Source of the DNA: Achatina immaculata
Taxonomy: Eukaryota; Mollusca; Gastropoda; Stylommatophora; Achatinidae
Length of the DNA: 64,000 nucleotides
Reading direction: 5' to 3'
Assembly (NCBI GenBank): GCA_009760885.1
Contig: CM019692.1
Coordinates: 58,642,964-58,706,963, forward strand
Part shown: one piece after another, positions 1-10,975 of the stretch
How the letters are laid out: every line of letters begins with the position of its first letter
Position numbering within the stretch: position 1 is the first letter of the stretch
Notes under the pieces: model-generated
Seen by the model: only the letters and a program-made list of their open reading frames with translations
What the model was told of the DNA's origin: nothing
Databases searched by the model: none
Made by a program: the position numbers and the translations under genes

Positions 1-1145
1 TGTGGTACGTCCTTTTGTTCGTTAACTCCTTTATTTATTTGTACATATCTCTTGCGTTTCCATGATGGTGTGTCTCTGTTTGACTACATTTCTTATTTAG
101 CCACTCCTCTTTAGCTTTATTGCATTTGTGTCTTATTTCTTTGTTTATTTTGTCATATTCATCTTTATCTTCCTTAAGATTTCTTCTCCGATCCATTAGT
201 TGTAAAATTTCTTCTGTCATCCACCCCTGTTTAGCGTGTCTTTTATTTGGAGGTATGATTCGATAGATGTTTGCTGAATAGAGTCTTTGAGCATATTCCA
301 TTGTTCATCATTCGTTTCAATCTTCTCTATAGCATTATATCTATAATGTACTATGGTCCAATATTGTTCTTGTATTGTTTTATCTATCCATAACAGCTCT
401 CTATCTAGTTCTTTGTTTTTAGCTGCTACTTTTAATTTCTCACTTTTCCTACGGCTGGGATGTGGTCACTGTTGCAGTCTGCGCTTGGTCTTGTTTTCAT
501 AGATATTAGTGAGTTCCTGAATCTTCTACTGATCATAATGTAATATGTCTGGTTACGTATGTTATTATTTGGGCTTTTCCATGTCCATAGTCGCCTAGGG
601 TGTTGTTTAAACCAAGTATTTCCTATTATCATTGTATTCTTTTCTGCCCACTCAATCAAAATCTCTCCTCTTTTGTTTTTAGTCCATACTTGGCAGTAGC
701 TTCATTGTCTTGTTCAGTCCCTACTTTCGCATTTAAATCACCTAGCACAAAGTTTACTTCCCATGGTTTGCACTGTTTCATTGCCTTGTCCAGATTGTTG
801 TAAAATTCTTTTATCTCATCATCAGAGCTTTCTGAAGTTGGTGCATATACTTGGATGATATTTGTGTCTATTGGATGCCCCTGTAGTTTAACCATTAACA
901 CTCTGTCTGATATGCACCAGAAGCCTTTCACAGTTCTTGCTGTCTTCTTATCCAATATTATGCCAATTCCGTTTCTATGCTGGTTTCCCTCAGAATATTT
1001 TATTTTGAAGTCTTTATGATCTCTGCTTCCTGCACCAGTCCATCTCATTTCACATAAACCAAAGATGTTAATTTCCATTCTTGTCATTTCTTGTTGGATG
1101 TTTTCCAGTTTTCCAAGTTCTGTTAATGTTCTATAATGTTCCATA
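1..1145 (-). mobile_element. LINE-A fragment: endonuclease and start of RT
   Basis: Minus-strand remnant of an APE-type non-LTR retrotransposon. Conceptual translation, read from 1144 downward, gives the endonuclease domain: a GKLENIQ segment, a RWTGAG motif, IIQVYAPTSES and LGDLNAKVG. It continues in a shifted frame at 432-659 with GNTWFKQHPRR and ADCNSDHIP, then at 35-301 with the EN-RT linker. At least two frame changes separate these blocks, so it cannot be functional. The same domain order occurs at 40470-43096 and 53365-57095. The 3' half lies beyond the left edge. RTE-like affinity is inferred from the compact EN-RT layout and the trinucleotide tail of related copies, not from a phylogeny. 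Confidence 0.85.
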
Positions 1146-1164
1146 TTGTAATTACTGTGGTGTT

Positions 1165-1495
1165 GCTTTTGTTTTTTTTGCTTACGGTAGTTGGGTGACG
1201 ATCTGGTATCACCTGTCGCACGTGATAGTCCCTGCCGGACGAGGTGGTTCCACTGGAACCGCCATTAATGTCGTTATGATTCAAAGAATTGTGGATTGTC
1301 ATGATTGTTCTTGGGAATGTACAGTGTTGGTTTCCTCTTGCCTTCCACCGGTTTATCTATGGTTTACTCAACTAGCCTTTGACTCTGGCCCGAGCTTACC
1401 TTACAAGGCAGCAGGGGGTTTGAAATCAAAGTTTTCCTTCTCTTAGATGAGCTATCAATCAAGACTAACGAGTCTCATCTACCCGAAACTCTTAG
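1165..1495 (-). repeat. SINE with tRNA-like head
   Basis: Read on the minus strand from about 1494, the sequence starts with a tRNA-like head. It has an A-box-like TAGCTCATCTAAG and a B-box-like GATTTCAAACCCC, spaced as in tRNA-derived SINEs. An unrelated body follows and ends near an A-rich tail around 1165-1175. A similar head occurs inside the composite retroposon at 11735-12234. No TSD was established. Confidence 0.55.
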
Positions 1496-1544
1496 ATAAT
1501 TGATTATTAAATGATTATAATAATGGTGCTCATTAAATAACAGA

Positions 1545-2870
1545 ATTGTGGGATCTGCAGTTCCGATTGTGAAATGTCAAGGCCAAGATATTAAGAGAAC
1601 ATATTGCAAGAGGTATCTATTTGATCGTTCATTGTCCTTTGCACACCATGTGGACCATGCAATACAAAACGTCAGGAGAGCGTTGGGAGCGGTTAGGTTA
1701 ATGGCCGCAGAGGGTTTTCCACGGCGCACTCTCTTCTTGCTGATGCATGATCTAGTACTGTCATCATAGGAATATAGTCTTGGCCTGCTCACCCAGTCCA
1801 ATGCACAGTTGAATAAATTAGAACGTGTACAAAACGAGGCAATGAGAGTGATCTTGGGTGGCATGAGGGATACTCCGGTGGCCGCCATGCGGTTTCTGCT
1901 TAATATGCTGAGTGTGAGGTCTAAACACATGCTCAGGTAAAGGCATACATCAGGGTTGCTGGCATGAAGGATCATCATCTCCGTAAGGAGCTGGGGTTGA
2001 CAAAGGAAAGACGAATCAATCGGGGCAGATCTTGGATGGTTGAGGCGGAGGATACAATAAAGTCAGTTTGCAATCTAGATGAAGTGTCTAAAGGTGGTAA
2101 CTGGTTACGGGTGCAGGACCAGCTAACAAAGGTTATTATACAGAAGGGTCGTGAATGTCGAGACTGGGCACATGGAGCAGTTTAACTTTGGGTTCAAGAT
2201 CTCATCAAGCATCACTGTGGGGCTTCCGACACGGTAATATATACAGATGGCTCAGTGACTCCGAAGAGCAGAAGTGATTGGAGTTTTGTTGCCTACCGAA
2301 ATGGAAGAGTCGTGGCACAGGGTTCAGGATCCTTTGAAATCATCACATCAAGCATCGAATGGAAATTGAGGTTGTGTCAGCGGCAATGGAATGGTTAGTT
2401 GCTCATGATGTGGTTAATGGTGTCATTGTGACGGATTCACAGAGCATGCTTCGTAAGACTGAGAAGAATTTGTTTCGCAAAGAATGGGTTCAACTGTGAC
2501 AAGCCTAACGTGGCTTTACTGTCCAGGGCTTGCGGGAGTACATGGCAATGAGGTGGCCAACAGACTTGCTGGACAGACTAAAATAAACGGCAGACAGTCA
2601 ATGGACTAGGGGGACATTGCTAGGGCTGTACTGGACAGATTGCGGGAAAACGAAGAGCGGGAATGGACGAACAATGTAGATGTGAGGAGACTGCTGGAGC
2701 TAGGACAAATTAAATGTGCTGGTAGGAAATTCGAACTGTGTGGCAGAAAACGCATTGTAAACAACCAACATTTGAAAGGAACAACATGCTCTTGAATGGA
2801 TGCTGCGGCATGCGGCGGAGCATATATGCGGTTGTCCCGAATGCAGTGAAGCCGGATTCTGAATTTTGAA
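1545..2870 (+). mobile_element. I-like LINE remnant with RNase H domain
   Basis: Plus-strand 3' part of a non-LTR retrotransposon, broken by frameshifts. The first part reads as RT thumb/connection (HHVDHAIQNVRRALGAVR; QLNKLERVQNEAMRVILGG). About 2240-2560 reads as RNase H: IYTDGSV, then a helix with E and A residues, VTDSQSML, and a PG.AGVHGNEVANRLAG block across two frames. The order RT then RNase H is typical of I-superfamily LINEs. None of the other LINE families in the window shows RNase H. The 5' part (gag-like, EN, RT fingers) is missing. Confidence 0.75.
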
Positions 2871-2930
2871 CTTTGGACTTCTTTGAACGTTCCTGATTTT
2901 CGTCATAATACTTAGTGTTTTTTTTTTTTT

Positions 2931-3208
2931 TAGATTTCCATATAGTCTGCAGCATTGCAGAAGCCTAGTTTGCTCTAGTAAGTCTGCTGTTGATGTCTTC
3001 TGTGCTGTTTCTATTTTTTAATACTCTTCTGCCAAGATATACAAATTTGTTGACCTCTATTAACTTGCTATCTACTCTCAGTAGATTTCTGTTGTTCTCA
3101 TTTTGGTTCATTAACTTCGTCTTTCCTACGTTGATCTTTAATCCTATGTTGTTAGCATTCTGGGTTAGCTTGTTGATTTTATCAAAGGTATGCGTATCTT
3201 TGTGGCTG
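2931..3208 (-). mobile_element. LINE-C RT fragment
   Basis: Minus-strand piece of the RT C-terminal region, closely similar to 3690-3985 of the adjacent LINE-C copy and to 48740-49030 of the full-length copy. It lacks both ends and abuts the (GA)n tail of the next copy. It is either a second, older copy or a partial duplication. Confidence 0.75.
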
Positions 3209-4790
3209 CTTCTCTCTCTCTCTGAACCTTAAGTGCCCAGGGCACATGGGGCTTCCACAAGGGTTTTCCACAAATGCCTGTCTTTCGCCTTTTTTTTCTG
3301 CTCTTGCCCAGGTGAGCCCTCTATTGCTCAACATCCTTTCTGTTGTTCTTCTCCATGTCTCTTTTGGTCTACCCTTACTTCTGCTCCCCTGTGGTGTCCA
3401 TCTTAGTGCTGTTTTTGGTAGTGAGTTGTCTGTCATTCGGAGCACATGTCCCAACCATCGCCAGTGTCTTTCCTCAATAATTGTTGTCAGTGGTTTCATC
3501 TGCATTTCTGCCAATAAAATGTTATTTCTTATGGTGTTTGGCCAAAATATTTTTTTAATTCTACGTAAACATTTAGTCTGGAAAGAATTCAACTTGTTTT
3601 CTATGGTTTTGGTGATTTTCCAGCACTCACTTCCATAGAGTAGTACACTTAGAACATTACTCTTAAATATCCTGATTTTCATATTTATGCTTAGTTTATT
3701 TGATTTCCATATATTCTGTAGCATTGCAAAAACCTGCTTTGCTCTAGTAAGTCTGCTGTTGATGTCCTCTGTGCTGTCTCCATTTTCTACTACTCTGCTG
3801 CCAAGGTATACAAATTCGTTGACCTCCTCCACTAACTTGTTATCTACTCTGAGTACATTTCTGTTGTTCACATTTTGCTTCATTAACTTTGTCTTTCCTA
3901 CATTGATCTTTAGTCCTATGTTGTTTGCATTCTGGGTTAACTTGTTTATTTTATCTTGCATATCTTTGTGACTGCTTGATAATAGACAAATGTCGTCCGC
4001 AAAGTCAAGGTCCTCCAGCACTGTGTCAAGGGTCCATTGTAATCCTCTGCGTTTGTCTGATGTTGCCTCCTTCATTAACCAGTCTACTGCCAAGATAAAT
4101 AATGTTGGTGATAGTACACATCCCTGTTTCACTCCTGTTTGTACCCTAAAGCTGCTGGAGGTATGTTCTCCACAGATAACTTTGCACTGAAAACCCTGGT
4201 ATAGAGCTTTGATGACATTCACTATCTTATGAGGGAGGCCATGCCATCTTAGAATTTTCCACAGTGCATCTTTTTTGACACTGACACTGGTGAAGGCTTT
4301 CTCAAAAGTTATAAACAGTGTATATGCTGTGTTATGCCACTCATTTGCCTGCTCTAATATTTGTCTAAGTACAAATATGTGGTCTGTGTATGATCTTCCT
4401 TTCCTAAATCCTGCCTGCTCTTTCCGAAGTTTTCCCTCAAGTGCTGGTACAATTCTGTTAGTGATTATGCGGCAGAATACTTTACTGGTGAGTGGCAGGA
4501 GGGTAATGCCTCTCCAGTTTCTGCAATCTCTTAGGTCACCCTTCTGTGGTAGTTTTGCTATAAGCCCAGTTTTTCACTCTTCTGGAGCTTTTTCTAGATC
4601 CCAGCTTTGTTGTAGTATCTGGCATGGTTATTTTGGTGTTTCTATCTCTTCTGCTTTCACCATCTCAGCAACTGGTGCCCTGTCAAATTTTAGCTTCTTT
4701 ATTGCCTCCTTTACTTCACTTATTGTTATTGATCCTGTATTCATGTTTAGTTCTGTTTTTGCTTCAGATGAACTAGCTATATCAAAACAA
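3209..4790 (-). mobile_element. LINE-C, 5'-truncated RT copy
   Basis: The (GA)n-type tail lies at 3209-3225 and the RT domain is read from 4790 down to 3182. A 346-residue open frame (3182-4222) carries GVKQGCVLSPTLF, LDFADDICLLSS (the catalytic F/YADD box) and the C-terminal RWLGHVLRM and KGRPKETWRRT motifs. Upstream, about 4230-4790 has the RT fingers (RKEQAGFRKGR region) with frame disruptions. The endonuclease is absent. Sequence is nearly identical to 48263-49870, so the copy is fairly young. Confidence 0.85.
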
Positions 4791-4848
4791 TAGTAGTATC
4801 AGAATGTGAAGTGGAAAACACATTTCACTAATACAGCAAATATAGTGT

Positions 4849-4925
4849 GGCTGGACCATACAACAAGCTGAGACCACTTGATGAGTATGGCTGGACCGTA
4901 CAACAAGCTGAGACCACTTGATGAG
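4849..4925. repeat. two-copy 40-bp tandem repeat
   Basis: Two adjacent copies of a 40-bp unit (starting at 4849 and 4889) beginning GGCTGGACC and ending CACTTGATGAG. They differ at one or two positions. No coding potential seen. Confidence 0.85.
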
Positions 4926-6241
4926 AAAGAGCACAAACAGTTGTGAAAAAGAAGACTAGATATGCACAGTTTCTGCAATTAAAAAAACATATGGAGAAGA
5001 AAATGGATGGAAGAAACGATTGTTTCTTTTTTTTTTAAATCTCATTTTTATTTTCTTTCTTTCTTTCTTTCTTTACTATTAATTCACTGATGGACTGCAC
5101 AAAAAGCACATTATAAATAAAGTTTAATATTTTTGCTCTTGAACTAATTCACATGCATCCATGACAAAACAGAAAATATTCATGTATTTAGACAAAGTAT
5201 CAGAAAGGAATAAAGAAGTTCATTTATTTTAACATTTCAGAAAGAAAAATGTTTATTTGAGAGACATTAAAAATCTTCATGTTGATTATAAAGATCATGA
5301 AAATGTAAGCCAGTATGTAAAGCTCACCTGGTCTGTATCTTTGTATCTTCTTTTCCTGTGTACAAAGATACAGACTTTATAAGATTTAGAGTATGGCAGT
5401 GAAAGCTGACATTTTAAAAAATGAAACAGAACAAATAAAACTCATTTTCTTCCATTCAGTGGTTAACATATTAGAAAATAACACATGTTCCAACTCATTT
5501 CTTAAAGATTACAGCAGTAAAATTATTAGACAATATGGCAGTTCCCCCATACCCAAGATCCCCCCATATCCAAGACCATTCAGTTCCAAGCCTTATCATA
5601 GATGCTTGACACTGTAGATAATACTGAAACTTATACTGTACATGTTTTTTAACATACATACATACCTATGATACAGCTTAATTTTTAAACAATTGTACAC
5701 ATTAAGAACATTAAGGCTTCTCTTTGGCTTGGCAGAATTGCCAGAAACACTACTTTTGCACTTTGGGGCCATATTTAGACAAATAAATTATACAAAGTAT
5801 TGCACAGTAGTTGTAGCAATACCACAAGTTTGGATATTATTTACATCATTGATGTTACAGTGTAACTGTGTGAGCTAGAGACTGGGAAAAGCAGGATGAT
5901 GGGTGCATGGGAAACGCTTGCTTAAAATGACCCTGGATCATACACCACTTTACACAAATTGCAAGAGTCAAGAAAAAGAAAAGACTATCTTTTGTGCTTT
6001 TCTACACTGGAAGATCTCAAGAAACTCCCACTATCACAAAGCCCTTTTATTACTGACAATGATATTGTTACAGAAAAACTGACAACAGGTAAGGGAAACA
6101 GGATGGTAACTTGCAAATCAGAGATCAGACCAGTCAGTCAAAGTGACCATTAAATGAAAAGATTAGTTTTCTTCAAGGTTTTTTTTCATTCTAAGTATCA
6201 TCAGATTCCCTTAACCCATCATTTATACATATCAACTAATT
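4926..6241. other. non-coding stretch, no recognised feature
   Basis: AT-rich sequence with a short (CTTT)n run near 5056-5077. Short open frames at 5393-5617, 5693-5878 and 5959-6153 lack similarity to anything I recognise and have no convincing codon structure. Confidence 0.5.
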
Positions 6242-6420
6242 TCTTATCTTATATCCTTCCCGTGCCGTTAAACGTCACATAGGGCTCGCAAAGTAGTTCG
6301 CCAATTTTTCCTGTCTTTGGCGAGTCTTTCAACCTCATCAAAGGATTTTATGCCTGTTAATTGGCCTCTCTTAATAATGTCCTCTTCAGAGTTTCACACG
6401 GTCTGCCTCTTTTTCTTCAG
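6242..6420 (-). mobile_element. LINE-B 3' fragment
   Basis: The last ~180 bp of LINE-B on the minus strand: the 3' tail (TTACATC-type repeats) followed by the C-terminal RT codons, matching 7045-7220. Truncated at its 5' side. A possible imperfect duplication (CTAATTT) lies on both sides. Confidence 0.8.
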
Positions 6421-6669
6421 CCTAATTCAGCTAATTTACAGAACAAATTTACATGATTGTTCTCTCATGCATCTGTAATATAACACTGTCAAGTCATACT
6501 TACTCTTCAGAAAGTAAAACAACTAAAGAATCTGTGGAGAGGAACAGACAGAACTAAAAAAATATGACTTTTAGGGGCGTGTATCTTTCCCATTGCAATA
6601 TATGCCTGTGAGACCTGGACACTTAACAAAACAGTTGTAAAACACATAAATGCCTTTGAATGTAAATGC

Positions 6670-6950
6670 AATAATTAGTGTATAAGTATATAACTATACA
6701 CAGTTTATGAACATTTCTGAATGAGTGACAGAAAAACTACATAATCTTCCAAGTTATAGCTAAATGCTTTATTCATTTTATTTATTTATTTATTTTTTAA
6801 CATAGGATTCTTGTGAATCTATACTTTATCTCCTCTCTCTAATTCTTCATCCTGTGTGAGTTTGTATGATTAAAACTCACGCTGAAACATAACAACTTCG
6901 TAGTTATTAAGCGATAAAGCTGTTCCTATTTTTTTTCCTAGTTTATACAT
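6670..6950 (+). mobile_element. Penelope-like terminal fragment
   Basis: 281-bp insertion inside LINE-D, bounded by a perfect 15-bp duplication (TTTGAATGTAAATGC at 6655-6669 and 6951-6965). Its right half contains GATTAAAACTCACGCTGAAAC and ends CTAGTTTATACAT. This resembles the PLE-type ends at 25098-25215 (minus) and 35138-35297. PLE assignment rests on similarity to the terminal region of the GIY-YIG-bearing element at 47618-51850. Confidence 0.6.
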
Positions 6951-7026
6951 TTTGAATGTAAATGCTACAGAAGAGTTTTTCAAATATCATGTTCTTTTTC
7001 TGTAAAAGAACAAATATATCCATACT

Positions 7027-8659
7027 TATATATCTTATATATCTTATATCCTTCCCGTGCCGTTAGACGTCACATAGGGCTCGCAAAGTAGTTCGCCAAT
7101 TTTTCCTGTCTTCGGCGAGTCTTTCAACCTCATCAAAGGATTTTATGCCTGTTAACTTGGCCTCTCTTAATAATGTTCTCTTCAGAGTTTCACGCGGTCT
7201 GCCCCTTTTTCTTCGGCCTGTTGTGTTCCACTTGATAGCTTGTTTTGGGATTCTCTGCTCATTTCTTCTCATCAAGTGGCCAACATATGTCCATCTCGTT
7301 TTCCTGATCACCCGTGAGACTGGTTGTTGTTCAGTCATCTGTCTTATCTCTGCATTGTTCTTGAATTCATTCCACTTGATGCCGAGTATTTTCCTTAGGC
7401 ATTTGTTTTCAAAAGAGTCTAATTTCTTTTCTATTTCTTTAGTTGTTTTCCAGCTTTCGCATGCATAAATGAGGGTGGATATTACATTTGAATTGAATAG
7501 TCTTAACTTGGTTTTTGTGCTTATAACTTTTGAATTCCATATGTTCTCAAGATTCTTGAAGATTGATGCTGCTTTTGCAATTCTGATCCTAACTTCCTTT
7601 CTAGTGTCACCATCCTGGTCTATGTAGCTGCCAAGGTATGCAAATTGATTGACTTCTTCAATATCTGTCCCTTCTATGTGTATTTTTCCATTTTGATTGA
7701 TGGGAATTTTCATTATTTTTGTTTTGTCCTTGTTAATTTCAAGTCCTATTTTGCTAGCCAGTGAAGATAGGCTATCTGTTTTTTCTTGCATGGAATTCAC
7801 ATTATTACTGATAAGAGTTATGTCATCTGCAAAATCAAGATCTTCTAGTTGGGTCCCATGTACCCAGTCAATACCTGTGTTACCTGTGCAGCATTTTTTC
7901 ATTATGAAGTCTATTGTAATCCCAAAAAGTAAAGGAGACAGTATACATCCTTGTTTCACGCCTGTTTCAATCTGGAACCATTCACTCATCCCTTCTTCTG
8001 TCTTGACTGCACAACCATATCCATTGTATAAGTCCTTAATGATGTTGACAATTTTAGATGGTATTCCATATAGACATAAAATTCTCCATAATGAATCTCT
8101 GTGTATGCTATCAAATGCCTTCTTAAAATCTATGAAATTCAGTATTAATGGTTTCTGCTTTTCAATATGTTCTTCAAGTATTATTCTGAGAGTAAAGATC
8201 TGGTCGAGACAGCTTCTCCCTTTTCGAAATCCTGCTTGTTCTTCTCTCATTGCAGTATCCACTATATCTTTGAGTCTATTCAAAATGACCTTGCAAAATA
8301 CTTTTGACACAACTGATATTAAGGTTACTCCTCTCCAGTTGTTACAGTCACTAAGGTTGCCCTTTTTTGGTATTTTCACAATGATTCCCTTCTTCCAATT
8401 AGAAGGGACCTTTTCTTCTTTCCAAATCTTGTTAAACATTCTCTGTAGTTGTCTCATGTTGTCACTATTGATAGCTTTTAGCATCTCGGCTGTTATTTCA
8501 TCTTCACCTGCAGCTTTGTTGTTAGCCATTAAATTCACTGCTGTTTCAATTTCATGCAATTCAATTTCATCTAGATTGACATTTAGTTGTGGGGCTGGTA
8601 AGTCAGTTTCAAGGTTTAACAATTCTTTTGGGTGTGGTCGATTGAGTATTTCTTGGAAG
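7027..8659 (-). mobile_element. LINE-B, 5'-truncated copy in LINE-D
   Basis: 1.63-kb insertion with a perfect 12-bp TSD (TATATCCATACT at 7015-7026 and 8660-8671). The minus-strand 3' tail of short AT-rich repeats is at 7027-7050 and the 5' truncation is at 8659, within the linker before the RT. The uninterrupted LINE-D site is seen at 59638-59650, which confirms the insertion point. Confidence 0.92.
7063..8622 (-). CDS. LINE-B reverse transcriptase (5'-truncated)
   Basis: Open frame of 519 codons encoding the RT of LINE-B. In order it shows AAGEDEITAEML, FRKGRSCLDQIF, FIDFKKAFDS, GVKQGCILSPLLF, the catalytic LDFADD box and the C-terminal TRWTYVGHLMRR and RRKRGRPRETLKR motifs. RT would copy the element RNA at a nicked chromosomal target. 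The endonuclease is missing because of 5' truncation, so the protein cannot mobilise alone. The long undisturbed frame marks this as the youngest LINE-B in the window. The stop lies about 35 bp before the 3' tail. The strand opposite also has long open frames, which are shadows. Confidence 0.88.
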   Translation of the reverse strand: MLNLETDLPAPQLNVNLDEIELHEIETAVNLMANNKAAGEDEITAEMLKAINSDNMRQLQRMFNKIWKEEKVPSNWKKGIIVKIPKKGNLSDCNNWRGVTLISVVSKVFCKVILNRLKDIVDTAMREEQAGFRKGRSCLDQIFTLRIILEEHIEKQKPLILNFIDFKKAFDSIHRDSLWRILCLYGIPSKIVNIIKDLYNGYGCAVKTEEGMSEWFQIETGVKQGCILSPLLFGITIDFIMKKCCTGNTGIDWVHGTQLEDLDFADDITLISNNVNSMQEKTDSLSSLASKIGLEINKDKTKIMKIPINQNGKIHIEGTDIEEVNQFAYLGSYIDQDGDTRKEVRIRIAKAASIFKNLENIWNSKVISTKTKLRLFNSNVISTLIYACESWKTTKEIEKKLDSFENKCLRKILGIKWNEFKNNAEIRQMTEQQPVSRVIRKTRWTYVGHLMRRNEQRIPKQAIKWNTTGRRKRGRPRETLKRTLLREAKLTGIKSFDEVERLAEDRKNWRTTLRALCDV

Positions 8660-9313
8660 TATATCCATACTACAAGAACTTAATATTGAAGAAGGCTGGC
8701 TAGTAAAGAGGATTAAAGAGATAAAAACTTAAATATTTTGGATGCATTAAACGTTATGAGAATTTAGAGAAGACTGTCATGGAAGGGTAAATAATGGGAA
8801 AAAGAAAAAGAGAAAGACCAAGGTGGAGATGGCTGCAAGACATCATTGATAATCTGCAAATGGATGCATCAGCAGCTGGGCATCTTGCTTAAAGCTGAGA
8901 GGCCTACAGGAGAGCTGTTAGGGGGGTAAAGTTCTGCAAGCTACATGCAAATGACTGACTGACTGAAGTCATATCAATGTCAAAGACATTTGCACTATAA
9001 AAGAATTATTGAAAAAAAATGAAGTGTTTTTGTCAACTAACATAGATGGATCAATAGGTTCAAACAGTGTGCTCTAATGGCAGTACAGTAAAGGAAATTG
9101 GTGGTGCCTTTGTTGCAACAACTACACGTATGGTGGAAATTATGGCTGTAATGAAAGCTCTGATCTGAATAGAGACCCAAGGATACAACAAAACATGCAT
9201 GAATAATGAATGATTCAGTAAACATGCTTACAAAAATTCAAATAAAAAAAATAAGTTCAAATCAGTGCAGATGTCATGGATGTGTTAATTAATTATTTTT
9301 TTCATATATGAAC

Positions 9314-9587
9314 CTATGGGACTGGCTAGCATATTGGTTTGAGGACTCATCTAGTAACCAAATGGTCGAGGGTTTGAATCCCCAGCTGAGCAGGATTTTT
9401 TTCTGACCAATACGACCACGAGGTCGACATAACCTTGTAAAATGGGGTACCAGAGAAAATCTGGGAAGGAAAGGCAGTGAAGAAAGGAACTGGCCACCCT
9501 ACCTCATATGCTGATGGCTCAGCATAATGGAGGTCTCTAACGCTTCATCCTCTATGGCATTTGTTATGAGATTATCTTTACCTATTT
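9314..9587 (+). repeat. tRNA-derived SINE with 9-bp TSD
   Basis: The head has an A-box-like GGCTAGCATATTGG and a B box GGTTTGAATCC. The body contains TACCAGAGAAAATCTGGGAAGG, shared with other SINEs here, and a tail TTACCTATTTTA. TATATGAAC flanks it at 9305-9313 and 9588-9596. Confidence 0.8.
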
Positions 9588-9870
9588 TATATGAACAAAG
9601 CAAGCAGGTGCTAATGGTAATGAAAAAGCTGATAATTTTGCTGATTCAATCCTTGTTGAAGATAATTGTGAAGCATTAATGACAGGTAAAGGCACCAGAA
9701 CAATGATTAACAAACTCAGAAAGTGTGTAACCTGTCATAGTAGAATAATGGACATAATGAGGAGGATATCAAAACACATGTGGATACATCTGTAGTGTGT
9801 GGATAACAGTCCTTGCTAAGTTAGAATTTTTGTCTAGAGGATAATATGCTAATGACAAAATTAAAAAAGT

Positions 9871-10238
9871 TAGATAGAGGTGTATGGTGCAGTTTTACAA
9901 AGTGAGGGAGTGAGCAAAGTGAGAAAAAAACGAATAGAAAGTATAAGAATGTATAAATGAAAAACATACAATATCCAATATTTTGGCGTGAGCCTTTTTT
10001 GAGGATTACATGCACAACGAGACAAAAAAAAAACAAACAAAATGAAGAGCTTATCTTAATGTGGCCTCCTCCAGAAGTAGAAAACAGAGAAAAAAAACAT
10101 GTAATCCTCGAAAAAGGCTCATGCCGAAATATTGGATGTTGTATGTTCTTCATTTATACATTCTCATACTTCCTATTCGTTTTTTCTCACTTTACTCACT
10201 CCCTCACTTTGTAAAACTGCACCATACACCTCTATCTA
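9871..10238. repeat. palindromic PLE terminal repeat
   Basis: Inverted repeat: arms 9871-10012 (142 bp) and 10098-10238 (141 bp), nearly identical, around an 85-bp A-rich spacer. Each arm carries the hairpin GGCTCAYGCC (minus at 9985-9994, plus at 10116-10125) followed by an AAATATTGGATG-type segment. One arm plus the spacer type is also found at 47618-47880, in the 3' region of a GIY-YIG-encoding PLE relic. The palindrome is therefore read as two PLE terminal repeats in inverted order. Confidence 0.72.
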
Positions 10239-10680
10239 CCTTTTTTTATTTAAACCAGTTTTACTGCAGTCACCATTCCTTTTAATGACAAAAGTAGTCA
10301 TGATAATGAAAAATCAAGGAGATTCTAGCATACAGGCTTTTAAACAAATCTTCTCACAAAATTTTGTAGATGTCGATGGTTAAAGAGAAACAGAACTGTC
10401 TTCTATAAAAACATATTTATAAATCATAACATGCACATTTACATGTATGTTTTTTTCCCACAAGTTTCAAACCTTTTCAAAATAAAAACAGAAAATATTT
10501 TGATTTAAAATTACAAATTGAAGGACTATCTTAAAAGAGCTGAAGGCAAATTTCTTTAAAAAAAAATTTTTTTTGGTCACAATTTTAGATTTTCTGAGCA
10601 AATGAAAATGACTATGGTATATTTGAAAAGGTGTGCAGTGTTTAATATGCACTGACCAATTTAGAAGCAGTAAATTTCTT

Positions 10681-10975
10681 GTAAATTCACCTTATTGGAT
10701 GAGTGGTTAGGTGCTCAGTCTACTGATCCAGAGGTACCAGGTTCAAGTCCCAGCAGTGGGGATCTTTTTCTGGTACAACCACACCAAATAGGCCCTGGGG
10801 TTCACCCAGCCTCTAAAAATTGGTACCAGAGAAATCTGAAAAGCTAAATGCAGCCAGGAACGATTCTGACCACATCACACTTTATGTACCAATGGTCTTG
10901 GGAATACAGGCCTACCACCATACTCCCAATATACCTTCATTGCATGGAAATGGGGATTTTACCTATTTTAAGTTT
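10681..10975 (+). repeat. tRNA-derived SINE
   Basis: Same family as 32282-32558. The head has GGATGAGTGG (A-box region) and GGTTCAAGTCC (B box). The body includes CAGCAGTGGGGATC, CACCCAGCCTCTAAAAATTGG, CCACATCACACTTT and the tail GGGGATTTTACC. Flanked by an imperfect duplication (AAATTTCTTG / AAGTTTCTTG). Confidence 0.8.

Larger units (their letters stand above)
6490..8962 (+). mobile_element. LINE-D RT remnant, split by two insertions
   Basis: Plus-strand RT C-terminal domain in three pieces: 6490-6669 (ATYACETWTL-type motif), 6966-7026 and 8660-8962. The last reads [16 protein letters not shown], then a degraded GKRKR-RPRWRWLQDI block and the family's 3' end. Joined, the pieces follow the uninterrupted paralogue at 59530-59935. 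The gaps are filled by a PLE piece (6670-6950) and a LINE-B (7027-8659), each bounded by duplications of LINE-D sequence. Several in-frame stops make it a fossil. Confidence 0.82.

Noticed and set aside
7697..8683. 328-codon plus-strand open frame
   Set aside because: It is the antisense shadow of the LINE-B RT. The minus strand carries all RT motifs; the plus frame is just hydrophobic shadow sequence.
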